The translations under genes and the position numbers were made by a program. A DNA stretch of 64,000 nt from NCBI RefSeq assembly GCF_028285715.1, contig NZ_JANQOO010000035.1, positions 186,001 through 250,000 of the forward strand, read 5' to 3'. Source of the stretch: Ulvibacterium sp. (GTDB lineage: Bacteria; Bacteroidota; Bacteroidia; Flavobacteriales; Flavobacteriaceae). The notes below the pieces were generated by a model. The model ran no database searches. It was not told where the DNA came from and saw only the letters and a list, made by a program, of their open reading frames with translations. The first letter of the stretch is position 1, and each line of letters opens with the position of its first letter. Positions 16,511-26,300 of the stretch are shown here, piece after piece.

Positions 16511-17727
16511 TAATCCAATAGTTTTGTGATTATTTGTGTTTCGCTGTGCAAAGTTCGGTGTACCGGGCATTTATCCGCAATTTCCATAATGCGGTTCTTC
16601 TGTTTTTCATCCAAGTCTCCTTTTAATCGTATTTCCCTTTGAAACGTATCTATTTTGGCACTATCGGACTCACAGTTTTCACAGTCTAGCGCATGTTCTT
16701 TGCTATATGAAGTGTGTACTTCCACATTTTCCAGCTTCCAGTCTTTTCGCCTAACATACATTTGTATGGTCATTGCGGTACACGCGGAAAGACCGGCAGA
16801 AACCAGTTCATAGGGCGAGGGACCAAAATCGCTTCCTCCAACGTCTATGGGCTCGTCCGCGATCATATAATGGTTCCCTACCTTCATTTGGGTGGTAAAA
16901 CCGTCGTCGGAATCCAAACTGGCAACAACATCATGTTTGGTCCTTGGTTGCGCTACTTCGGTTTTCATATCCAAATAGCGTTGCGCCCATCCTGAAATAA
17001 CTCCCCCCACATACAAGGAGTCCTTTTTGTTGGACAATAGGTGGTCGGCCCCGTCCAATGAAACAAAACTTTTGGGGTGATGGGCCGCCACATAAATTTC
17101 CTCTGCATTTTGAATCCCCACGGTATCATCTTGGGGAGAATGCATTAGCAATATGGGTTTGCGGAGATTTTTAACGGTTTCGGGTAATGATTTCGTCCTT
17201 AGGTCATCCAAAAACTGTTTTTTTATGGTAAAGTCCCTTCCGCTAAGGTTAACCACAGCCTCTCCCTTATCTTGTATTTCCTCTATATTGCTCTTAAGCA
17301 GATGTTGTACGTGGATGGGATTTGAAGGAGCCCCTATGGTGGCTATGGCCTTAACGGACACAATTTCCGCTGCCGCAAAAATGACTGCCGCACCTCCAAG
17401 GGAATGCCCAATGAGTAGGGAAGGGGCCTGATATTGCTTTGCAAGAAAATCTGAGGCAGCTACAAGGTCCGCCACATTGCCCGAGAAATTGGTATCCGCA
17501 AAATCGCCAGCGCTTTCCCCCAGTCCTGTAAAATCAAATCGTAGGACGCCAAATCCGTTGGAGGTCAATGCTTTTCCAATATTCCTTACAGCCAAAAGAT
17601 TTTTGTTGCACGTAAAACAATGAGCAAAAAGTGCAAAATTATGAGGATGTTGATCTGCGGGAAGTTCCAATCTTCCTACCAAGGTCTGACCTTTTTTATT
17701 TTGAAATGTAACTTTTTGAAGATTCAT
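16510..17727 (-). CDS. alpha/beta hydrolase fused to OsmC peroxiredoxin-like domain
   Basis: A 405-residue cytosolic two-domain protein. Residues 1-255 are an alpha/beta hydrolase with FAHCFTCNKN, nucleophile elbow GHSLGG (about residue 108), acid in HSPQDD and His in GADHLL. Residues 265-405 are an OsmC/Ohr-like domain with the two redox cysteines in GLSACTAMT and DKCPVHRTL. OsmC proteins reduce organic hydroperoxides; the fused hydrolase may release or process acylated peroxides, which is inference. The fusion is a known architecture and both catalytic sets look intact. Confidence 0.9.
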   Translation of the reverse strand: MNLQKVTFQNKKGQTLVGRLELPADQHPHNFALFAHCFTCNKNLLAVRNIGKALTSNGFGVLRFDFTGLGESAGDFADTNFSGNVADLVAASDFLAKQYQAPSLLIGHSLGGAAVIFAAAEIVSVKAIATIGAPSNPIHVQHLLKSNIEEIQDKGEAVVNLSGRDFTIKKQFLDDLRTKSLPETVKNLRKPILLMHSPQDDTVGIQNAEEIYVAAHHPKSFVSLDGADHLLSNKKDSLYVGGVISGWAQRYLDMKTEVAQPRTKHDVVASLDSDDGFTTQMKVGNHYMIADEPIDVGGSDFGPSPYELVSAGLSACTAMTIQMYVRRKDWKLENVEVHTSYSKEHALDCENCESDSAKIDTFQREIRLKGDLDEKQKNRIMEIADKCPVHRTLHSETQIITKLLD

Positions 17728-17818
17728 CGGGTTCGTTTTAAGACTGAGTCGTCCTTAGTAAGTATAGCTTTCCTAAAGATAGTGGTTTGGCCCGAATGTT
17801 TTGGTGGGAGAGAGGCAA

Positions 17819-18505
17819 TTATGCCTTATGCTTTTTGCGAAAGTCCGTCTTAAAGATGAATTCGATTCTCAAATATTCGTAATTGGCGTTAGAAAAATGA
17901 TTCTTCATAAACCCCGTTTCCAAATGCAGACTGGAATTGAATTTGTACCCTATTCCAAAATACAGTCTATTTTGATTGAATAGCGGTTCCTGTAGCGCAA
18001 TAAAGATTTCATTGGAAGCACACAAATAAAATCGAAGGCTTAGGGGATAGGAGGCTTTTAACCTGTAGCGCATCCGATGTCTTAGCTCGGTCCCCTCGGT
18101 GGTATTGATCCATCGGTTTTCAAGCCGGTATCGATGTGAAATGTTGAAGCTTCCCATCTTGTCCTTGAAAGTAAGCTGTGAGTAGAGCCAATGTTGGTAA
18201 AAGGCGCCTTTAGCTTCCTTACTTTGGATAAAGGGTTCGGAATTTAAGTAACCATAGCCCAAGGTACCGGAAAGCCTAGGGCTAAAACCATAGCAAATCC
18301 CTGTCCTAAAAAACGATAGCTCATAGTGATGGAAAGGTTCATAATATCGCAGAATGCCGATTGTAGGTATGGAAATGTTTTCCGAAACTTGATGACTTCC
18401 CGACGCTACCAGCCAAGTTCCCAGAATTTCTTCCCGCTCCCTTTGTGAAAAACTGTTCAAGCTAATGAATAAGACAATTGTCGGGCAAAGTAGTCGGGTT
18501 GCCAT
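17819..18505 (-). CDS. DUF2490 outer-membrane beta-barrel (copy 2)
   Basis: A 228-residue exported protein (signal MATRLLCPTIVLFISLNSFS) with alternating beta strands typical of DUF2490 barrels. It shares its whole plan with the upstream neighbour, also 228 residues: HRYRLENRW, RHRMRYRLK, NQNRLYFGIGY and KNHFSNANYEYLRI align with the neighbour's HRYRLEQRF, QHRARYRLQ, GQNRLYGAFGF and KNHFSSAHFDRLQI. The two are tandem duplicates. It ends in charged residues (FRKKHKA) rather than an aromatic one, which is less usual for an outer-membrane barrel. Ligand unknown. Confidence 0.82.
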   Translation of the reverse strand: MATRLLCPTIVLFISLNSFSQREREEILGTWLVASGSHQVSENISIPTIGILRYYEPFHHYELSFFRTGICYGFSPRLSGTLGYGYLNSEPFIQSKEAKGAFYQHWLYSQLTFKDKMGSFNISHRYRLENRWINTTEGTELRHRMRYRLKASYPLSLRFYLCASNEIFIALQEPLFNQNRLYFGIGYKFNSSLHLETGFMKNHFSNANYEYLRIEFIFKTDFRKKHKA

Positions 18506-18524
18506 CCGGTAGTATTTGTTGGGA

Positions 18525-18532
18525 CAAAATTA
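18525..18532 (-). promoter_or_regulatory. -7 element upstream of the second DUF2490 gene
   Basis: TAATTTTG on the minus strand is an exact TAnnTTTG -7 element, 19 bp before the start codon at 18505. No TTG is found at the -33 position. An 18-bp near-palindrome at 18552-18569 lies just upstream and could be a regulator site. Confidence 0.35.
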
Positions 18533-18662
18533 CTGCCGTGTGTCACCTCTAATGACTGATATCCGTCATGTTTTTTCAGAAATTTCAAGTTTGTTCCCCA
18601 AATCCGAAATAGTCTTGCTTCAACATGGGGTTTTAAGGAAAATTGGAATTCACTTTAAACCG

Positions 18663-19349
18663 TCAATCTACCGTTCGGGTCTTTTTTCTTAGATCCGGAT
18701 TATAGAACACGGCTATTTGAAGACGATCAAAATGGGCCGAGGAAAAATGGTTTTTCAGATATCCGGCCTGTACACTCAGATTTTTGGCTATATGAAATCC
18801 GAATGCCCCATATAATCTATTTTGCCCAAAGATTTCATCCTGTAAGTTTATAAATACCTCATCATAAAAATTAAGAAAAAATAGTTGAGTCAGCGGTAAG
18901 GTCACTTGAAGACGATATCTCGCCCTATGCTGGATATCCGTTCGCTCCCCAAAATCCAAAAAACGCTGCTCCAAGCGATAACGATGTTCAAATGCAAATT
19001 TCCCGACTTCATTTCGTAGTATAAATTGCTCAAAAATCCGATGTTCCTTAGAGTCCCTATCCCCTGGAAGTTCATCAAAGGTAGCATCCGACACGATATA
19101 GGCATAGCCAAATGTAGCCATGGCAATTGGATTAATATGGTAATTGAGGCCAGTCCGCAATAATAGCTGATTAAAATTATCCAGTTGTTCATAATAACGA
19201 GCCTGTGCCTCGGAGTGTATGCTTAATTTTTCGGAAATTCTATTCGTGCCAAAATACATGTGCCATGAACCCCATTTATCCTCACCTGATTCCTGAGCGG
19301 TAAGGGAGAAAGAAAAAACAAAAGCGAACAAGAGTGCAACTTTCTTCAT
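18663..19349 (-). CDS. DUF2490 outer-membrane beta-barrel (copy 1)
   Basis: A 228-residue exported beta-barrel protein (signal MKKVALLFAFVFSFSLTAQ) with the DUF2490 features GSWHMYFGTNRISEKLSIH, HRYRLEQRF, RYRLQVTLPL and EIFGQNRLYG. Its ATG follows the stop of the VPS10/BNR gene with no gap (TAAATG), so it is translated from the same message and may work with that exported protein at the cell surface. Function of the family is unknown. The downstream copy at 17819 is its paralogue, separated by 157 bp that include a promoter-like element. Confidence 0.85.
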   Translation of the reverse strand: MKKVALLFAFVFSFSLTAQESGEDKWGSWHMYFGTNRISEKLSIHSEAQARYYEQLDNFNQLLLRTGLNYHINPIAMATFGYAYIVSDATFDELPGDRDSKEHRIFEQFILRNEVGKFAFEHRYRLEQRFLDFGERTDIQHRARYRLQVTLPLTQLFFLNFYDEVFINLQDEIFGQNRLYGAFGFHIAKNLSVQAGYLKNHFSSAHFDRLQIAVFYNPDLRKKTRTVD

Positions 19350-22300
19350 TTATTCCAAACTAAAACTTTTGGTCTCTTTAAAAGGGGTTATTTCCAATTG
19401 TTGGATTTCGTTCTTAAAGGTCTCCCATTTGTCAGTAAAAAAAGCATTGGTCTTCTGTAGTGCAGTTTTTAGGTCCTCCTTTGCAAACCGGATAAGTTTT
19501 CTTTCAGTTGCAGTGATACCTGTTTTTCGGCTGTCCACGTAGTTTCTAGCTGTGTTCAACCGTTGTACTACGGTAATCTCGGGATTTCGGGTTATTCCCT
19601 GTCGCTTGTCCACCTTGCCCAAATAGAGCGCAATGGTGGAATCTATTTGTTTTTGGATGGTCTTGGCGGTTTCGATTTCGTCTTTGTATTTTTCTTTGTC
19701 CATTTCCTTCAAATCCTTCTCAAACCGTGTGGCTATGTTTTTGCTTTCTACGAGCTGTTGTACGGCATCTGATGCAACCTGTGTCATTTTATCAAGCTCT
19801 TTAGAGGATTCATATACTTCAACGATGGATTCCTTGGGAACTTCCAGTCTGGGATCTGATTCGACCGTTATGGTCGTTTCCTCGGAGACGTCCCCATAAT
19901 TCATTCGGATTCTATATATCCCGGGTTTTACCGCAACACCTCCGGATTCCTTCTTGTCTTTTTTCATTTGACGTGAAGGGCGATCTGGTCCTTTTTCATC
20001 CATCTGCCAATAGATACGGTGAAAACCGGCTTTTTCCGGGGTTTTGTATTTAAGGGTACGAATCAATCGTTCCCCTTCGTAGAATTGGAACTGTATGGAA
20101 TCTTTCTTTTGGACCCCGGACATTTTCATGTTGTTTCCGGTTTGATTTTCATCGGTCGAACTACTCTCTTCTTTATCAGAATTAGTTCCATCCTTCTTAT
20201 TCCCTTCCTTCAAGTAATAGGTGATCATGGCACCCTCTTTCCGGTTTTCCGCATTGTAAAGGGCATCACCTCCAAATCGGCTTCCCGTAGGTTGCTGATA
20301 GGCAGCTTGATATGTCGTAGGAGGCTGGAATAATTTGGCATCCTTTTGTAGTATGGATTTATCCGAAGCCAAGGCGCGTAAGGGGCCAATATCGTCCAGG
20401 ACCCAGGCGGCACGTCCAAAAGTTCCTATCACTAAATCGTGCTCCCGTGGGTGAATGACCAGATCTTTGGTGGAAACCGTCGGGTAACCTTCTGTCCATT
20501 TTTGCCAGTTGTCCCCTGCATCCAAAGAGATGTAAAGGCCGTCGTCCGTACCGAGAAACAAGAGATTAGGGTTCTCAATATCCTCTACAATGGACAGGGT
20601 ATAGCTCTCCACGTCATTGGCATTCACGATCCGTTCCCAGGTTTTGCCATAGTCCTTAGTACGATACACATAGGGCGTGTAGTTGAAACGTCTGTAATCA
20701 TTGGCAATCAACAAGGCCTCCCCCTTGTTCTTGTGAGAGGCTTTTATTTGGGGAATCCAACTGCCCAAGGGCAGTCCTTTGATATTGGCTGTTACCTCTA
20801 TCCAGCTTTCACCACCATTTTGGGTATAATGTACCCGGCCATCATCGGTACTCGCCCAAAGCATATTCTGCTCCAGTGGAGAAGGTTCCAGGACCAAAAT
20901 GGTACAATGATTTTCGGCCCCCGTGGCGTCCATGGTCAGCCCACCACTTTCATCCTGCTTCTGTTTTTCGGGATCATTGGTCGTCAAGTCCGGGGAAATA
21001 ATTTCCCATGTAAGCCCTTTGTCCTTGCTTTTATGTACAAACTGGCTTCCAAAATAGACGGTACCGTTGTCAAAGGGATCCTGCCCAATTCCGGCATTCC
21101 AATTAAAACGTAATTTTGTCTTTGCATCCGGTGGGATAGGGCGTACCGTGTAGTTGTTTCCCGTTTTCCAATCGTATCGCGATACGTAACCTTGTTGGCT
21201 CATGGCATAGCCGAATCGGGAATCGTCCTTGTCCGGTACCACATCAAATCCATCGCCAAACGCGATTTCCTGCCAGTAACTATTGCGGATGCCCTGTCTT
21301 CGCCAAGTGTAGGCCGGTCCACGCCAAGAGCCGTTGTCCTGCATACCGCCGTAAACGTTGTAAGGGTACTCATTGTCCACACTGATGTGATAAAATTGGG
21401 CCAGGGGCAGATTGCCGATGAAACGCCAAGACTTTCCCCCATCCTTAGTAATGTTTACGCCACCATCATTGCCATCCAACATAAATTGGCCATTTTCGGG
21501 ATGTATCCACCAAGCATGATGGTCCGGATGTACCCCATTATTCACTTCATAGGCGGGCATCAATTGTTTAAAACTTTTTCCACCATCTTCGGAAACGTTT
21601 ACATAGGTGAAAACAGAATACACCCTATTCTCATTCTGTGGGTCCACGTAGATTTCAGAATAGTAAAAAGGCCGATTTCCAATATCGGACTTGTCATTTA
21701 TTTTTTTCCATTTGAATCCGCCATCCTCGGATTTGTAAAGCGCATTCTTTTTAGACTCGACCAAAGCATAAACTATGTTCGGTCTGTTGGCCGCTATTGC
21801 AATACCAATACGGCCCAACTCTCCTTTGGGCAATCCATCCTTTTCTGTAATCTTTTTCCAATTCTTGCCTCCATCATGGGTCATGTAGAGGCCACTTCCG
21901 GCCCCGCCTGACTTAAAGAACCATGGGTCTCTCTTGTGCTCCCACATGGCCACGATCAACTTATTGGGATTTGTGGGATCCATGACCATATCGGCGACTC
22001 CGGTCTTGTTGTTGACAAACAGAATGTTTTCCCAGGTCCTACCGCCATCGGTGGTTTTGAAGACACCACGTTCCGGATGCTCTCCCCAAGGCGAACCGAT
22101 GGCCCCTACATAAATGATGTTGGGATCCGCAGGGTCGATTTTGATGCGATGGATATGTCGTGTTTTTTCCAATCCCATGGCTTGCCAACTTTTTCCGCCG
22201 TCCAAGGATTTATAAACCCCATATCCTCCGTTAAGGCTGTTCCGGGGATTGCCTTCCCCAGTGCCTACCCAAATAACGGAAGGATTGGATTGCTGAATGG

Positions 22301-22574
22301 CTACAGCACCGATTGAGGCGGTTACTTCCTTATCAAAAATAGGCTCCCATCGGATACCACCACTATTCGATTTCCACAGCCCCCCAGACGCTGTGCCCAC
22401 ATACATAATATCTGGATCGGAATGTACTACGTCAATAGCCGTGACCCGGCCGCTCATTCCGGCAGGCCCAATATTTCTAGGCTTAAGATCTTGAATCAGA
22501 TCCATGGAAAACTTCTGGGAGAAAAGGGAAAATGTTAGAAAGGATAGGAGTATTGGTAATAGAGTTTTTTTCAA
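19350..22574 (-). CDS. VPS10/sortilin-type BNR-repeat exported protein
   Basis: A 1074-residue protein with a signal peptide (MKKTLLPILLSFLTFSLFSQ). Residues about 25-740 form beta-propeller modules with some eleven Asp-box/BNR motifs of the SxDxGxxW type (for example SLDGGKSWQ, TTDGGRTWE, SEDGGKSFK, TKDYGKTWE). These proteins are annotated as VPS10-domain or WD40/YVTN/BNR-like. A Ser/Asp/Asn-rich linker near residue 800 is followed by an Ig-like segment and a helical C-terminus (residues 920-1074). Bacterial members may be glycosidase-like or peptidase-associated, but the catalytic role is unproven. The DUF2490 gene follows directly. Confidence 0.88.
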   Translation of the reverse strand: MKKTLLPILLSFLTFSLFSQKFSMDLIQDLKPRNIGPAGMSGRVTAIDVVHSDPDIMYVGTASGGLWKSNSGGIRWEPIFDKEVTASIGAVAIQQSNPSVIWVGTGEGNPRNSLNGGYGVYKSLDGGKSWQAMGLEKTRHIHRIKIDPADPNIIYVGAIGSPWGEHPERGVFKTTDGGRTWENILFVNNKTGVADMVMDPTNPNKLIVAMWEHKRDPWFFKSGGAGSGLYMTHDGGKNWKKITEKDGLPKGELGRIGIAIAANRPNIVYALVESKKNALYKSEDGGFKWKKINDKSDIGNRPFYYSEIYVDPQNENRVYSVFTYVNVSEDGGKSFKQLMPAYEVNNGVHPDHHAWWIHPENGQFMLDGNDGGVNITKDGGKSWRFIGNLPLAQFYHISVDNEYPYNVYGGMQDNGSWRGPAYTWRRQGIRNSYWQEIAFGDGFDVVPDKDDSRFGYAMSQQGYVSRYDWKTGNNYTVRPIPPDAKTKLRFNWNAGIGQDPFDNGTVYFGSQFVHKSKDKGLTWEIISPDLTTNDPEKQKQDESGGLTMDATGAENHCTILVLEPSPLEQNMLWASTDDGRVHYTQNGGESWIEVTANIKGLPLGSWIPQIKASHKNKGEALLIANDYRRFNYTPYVYRTKDYGKTWERIVNANDVESYTLSIVEDIENPNLLFLGTDDGLYISLDAGDNWQKWTEGYPTVSTKDLVIHPREHDLVIGTFGRAAWVLDDIGPLRALASDKSILQKDAKLFQPPTTYQAAYQQPTGSRFGGDALYNAENRKEGAMITYYLKEGNKKDGTNSDKEESSSTDENQTGNNMKMSGVQKKDSIQFQFYEGERLIRTLKYKTPEKAGFHRIYWQMDEKGPDRPSRQMKKDKKESGGVAVKPGIYRIRMNYGDVSEETTITVESDPRLEVPKESIVEVYESSKELDKMTQVASDAVQQLVESKNIATRFEKDLKEMDKEKYKDEIETAKTIQKQIDSTIALYLGKVDKRQGITRNPEITVVQRLNTARNYVDSRKTGITATERKLIRFAKEDLKTALQKTNAFFTDKWETFKNEIQQLEITPFKETKSFSLE

Positions 22575-22852
22575 GTCTGTCTTTTTTAAGTTATTGATAT
22601 TGGGGAAAAGCTATTAAGAAATAGAAACAATACTTCATTTAGCCCAGCAGTTCTCCCAAAACAAAAAATCATCCTATTCCCAGGACCTTGTATTTATTTG
22701 GAATAAACTGTTGAGCCAAAGATACCAAAAACATAAAGCAATGGATAAAGTTATCGTGGCTTACCTAAATTTTAAAAACGGATTTATTTTATGATAGTAA
22801 ATTCGGTAATACTCCTATTTTTGATAGTATTATAAACCGTATTCGTGTACAA

Positions 22853-23284
22853 TTGAATGAAGAACAACGCTTACTGTTTTTTAGAAGAATCGATAGCCTG
22901 GACTCGGACAAAAAACCTTTGTTCGGGAAAATGAACGCGCATCAAATGGTCTGTCACTGTGCTGATTTTTTCCGAATGGTGAAGGGAACAAAACAAGCTG
23001 AAGTATATGGAGAGGTGGATGCCGAGGAAATAAAGGCGTTGGCCAGATCGGGAAAACCAACACCGGCCCCCAAAGGCTTTGGACAGGTGGAGGGCGATGG
23101 AACAAAACCCACGGAATTTAAAAGGGACAAGGAGGTTTTGAAGGACTTCATCCTGGAATTTTCGAGATTTCCGGAAGACTATAATTTTGCCATACATCCC
23201 TATTTTGGAACATTGGACCATAAACGTTGGACAGGCCTGGCCATCTACCATTTAAACCATCATTTAGGACAGTTTGGAGTTTAG
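22853..23284 (+). CDS. DUF1569 DinB-like protein
   Basis: A 143-residue four-helix protein of the DUF1569 branch of the DinB superfamily. The potential metal-binding His residues are His30 and His35 in KMNAHQMVCHC and the cluster YHLNHHLGQFG at the C-terminus. The first usable start in frame is TTG at 22853; the open frame reaches upstream to 22769 without ATG or GTG, so the start is uncertain. DinB-like proteins include thiol-dependent transferases, but this branch has no established reaction. Confidence 0.75.
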   Translation: MNEEQRLLFFRRIDSLDSDKKPLFGKMNAHQMVCHCADFFRMVKGTKQAEVYGEVDAEEIKALARSGKPTPAPKGFGQVEGDGTKPTEFKRDKEVLKDFILEFSRFPEDYNFAIHPYFGTLDHKRWTGLAIYHLNHHLGQFGV

Positions 23285-23346
23285 GTAAACCATTGTAAAA
23301 AAGTATTTTACACAGTGTTTAAAAAGTAAAACTCCAAGTGGAAAGT

Positions 23347-26300
23347 TTACCTTTTCATGTAGGTATCATCATGGTTCAAAATCGTGTTGGCCACTACCGT
23401 TAGGGCAGCCGTAGAAATGGGGTCAAGGAATTCATCCACCTTTTTTCTTCCTACGTCCAAAAGTTCTTGAGCCTCAATAGGATTTAATTCAAAACGTTCC
23501 AATTGCGCCTGGAACAAAGCCGTTAAGACTTGGGTTTCCGTTTTTTTGGGAAAGCGGCTTATCGCTAACCTAAACCCATAAACCAATTGTTCTTCCAAGG
23601 AATTTCCACCCTCTTTTTGCATGCGTTGTGCCAAAATCTTGGAAGCCTCTACAAATTGAACATCGTTCAATAGTACCAAGGCCTGTAAGGGGGTATTGGT
23701 ACTTTCTCTTTTGACCGTGCAGATATCCCGGGAAGGGGCATCGAATGCCAACATGGCCGGATGTGGGGAGGAACGTCGTATAAATGTATAAAGGCCCCGT
23801 CTATATAGACTATCACCCATGGACTCCTTATATCGCAATAGCTTATGGGAAAAATTACTTTTTTCGATCCATAGATTTCCAGGCTGGTAAGGCCGTACAC
23901 TTTTCCCGCCGATATGCGGTATCAAGAGCCCACTTGCGGCCAATGCGTTGTCCCGAATTATTTCCGCCGGTAGACGATAGCTGTTGCTTCGTGCCAAGTA
24001 GTCATTTTTTGGGTCTTTTTCCAATAATTCCGGGGTCATAAAGGAAGATTGCCGATAGGTGTGGGACATGACCATGGTCTTCAAAAGCTTTTTTACATCC
24101 CAGCCGTTTTCAACAAAAAATAGGGATAGCCAATCCAATAACTGGGGATGCGAGGGCAACGCACCCTGTACTCCAAAATCATCGGGGGTGTTAACCAACC
24201 CTTTGCCGAAAAGCATCTGCCAATACCGGTTTACGGTTACCCTGGCCGTTAACGGATTTTCTTCCGCAAAAAACCATTGGGCCAGTCCCAGCCGGTTCTT
24301 GGGATAATTTTCTGGGAAATCCGGTAAGGCTTCGGGAACAGCTGCAGTTACTTGGTAGGTAGGCTGTTCGTAATCGCCACGATCATAGGCAAAGGTCGAT
24401 CTTTTTTGTGGCATTTCCTCCATAACCATAACCTCCGGTACGGGTAGCATTAAAGATAGCCACTTGTTCCTAAGTTTCTTAAGATCCTGTTCCAAGGCAA
24501 CTATTTTCTTGGACTGGTTTAGCCAATAGTCCGTTGCAGGTTCTTTTAGCTTCTCCAGTGACCCGATATCCTTCTGGTAAATGTACTTCACCTCCAAAGG
24601 GGTAAGGGTTCTACCATACAATCGGATATCATCTATTTTTCCTTGGAAAATTCCATTCTCACCGGTAGAAAAACTATAATTCCGAGCTACCTTTATGGAA
24701 CGGGTATATAGGGTATGCTCCTTATCCTTGATTGTTTTTATACTTTTATACAAACGATCGTACGGAATATCCACTAATTCTTCTTTACCATCGATAAATA
24801 GTTTCAATCCTTTGGCCTTGCCGGAACCATCATAACTGAAGGCTACATGATGCCATGTATGTTTTCGTATTGAGTCCTTTGATCGGACATGTATGTAATT
24901 ATGGGGTAACGAACTTACCAATCTAGCGTTCAGATGGTTAAGACTGTCCAAGAAAAAATCCCAACCTCGCCAAAGGCTATTTTTACCACCTACAGTACCC
25001 ACTAAGGTCTGTGTTTTTCCGACCTCCCGTTTAGAGGTATTGATCCAAAGACTGGTGGAAAACGGGTCTGTCCATTCGAAATTTCGTGCATCATCAATAT
25101 AGACTTCATCATATTCCCCGGTAAACTCAAAGGACTTATCTTTCTTTCCCTCCGCCAGAACGGGTTTTGCCTTAATGGTCACCTTAGGATTACCGTCAAT
25201 GCTATACCTCCCTTCTTTGTTGGTTTTGTTGGAAACCATGTCGAACTTATAATGTCCCATTAGATCTTTTGCCATAAAATTATGGGGCAAGGGTTTTGCG
25301 TATCCGCTTTGTTTTCGAAGTTCTTTTTTGGAGACTAATAGAGCTTTCTCCTTGTCGCTAATACCGGTCTTTAGCTTTTTTAGGGATTCTTCGGTCCCGG
25401 CATCCACAAGGGGCAACATGGGACCCGAATTTACGTCATTACCTGAGACCCCCAGTTCTTTAATATTATCAAAAAAAGCAGTCATTTGGAAGTAGTCCTT
25501 TTGTGAAATCGGGTCGAACTTGTGGTCATGACATCGGGCACAGGCCATGGTCAGGCCCATAAATGCGGTTCCTACCGTTTCGGTCCTATCCCAAACATGG
25601 CCCAGGCGGTTTTCCTCATCGATAGCTCCGCCCTCACTGGTAATGGGATGGTTGCGGTTAAAGGCTGTTGCCAATTTCTGATCTTGGGTAGCATTGGGCA
25701 AAAGGTCACCCGCCAATTGCCAGGTAACAAACTGATCATAGGGCATATTTTCCCTAAAGGCCTTGATGACCCAATCGCGCCAAGGCCACATCATCCGCCA
25801 ACCATCGGCATGTTTTCCATGGGAATCGGCATATCGGGCTAGATCCATCCAATCCAATGCCAAGCGTTCGGCACAGGCACCGGTCCGCAACAGCTCGTCC
25901 ACCACTTTTTCGTATGCCGTCGGACTTTTATCGTTCAAGAAAGAATCGATTTGCGCAATCGTAGGGGGCAATCCGGTCAAATCGATAAACACCCGTCTTA
26001 ACAAGCGTTCCTTGTCAGCTTCAGGGGATGGTCCAAGACCATTTTGTGTTAGGCGTTGTTGAATAAACAAGTCGATTTCATTGTGATACGTCCATGCGGA
26101 GGATGGGGATTGCGGTATATCGGGTCTTTCCGGCTTCACAAAGGCCCAATGCGGTTTCCATTTGGCTCCTTGCTCCACCCATTTGAGCAGGATAGCCTTT
26201 TCCTTGGCCGTTAATAAGAGATGTGATTCTGGTGGGGGCATCATGAATTCCGGATCTTCACTGAGCATACGGATAATGGATTCGCTTTTGCCAGGTTTCC

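Noticed and set aside
20439-21911. Two long plus-strand open frames (over 220 codons each) opposite the VPS10/BNR gene
   Set aside because: They are antisense shadows of a strongly coding gene with clear Asp-box repeats and have no domain content of their own.
23295-23313. TGTAAAA / TTTTACA stem between the convergent DUF1569 and PSD1 genes
   Set aside because: Only seven A/T-rich pairs; not distinguishable from background.
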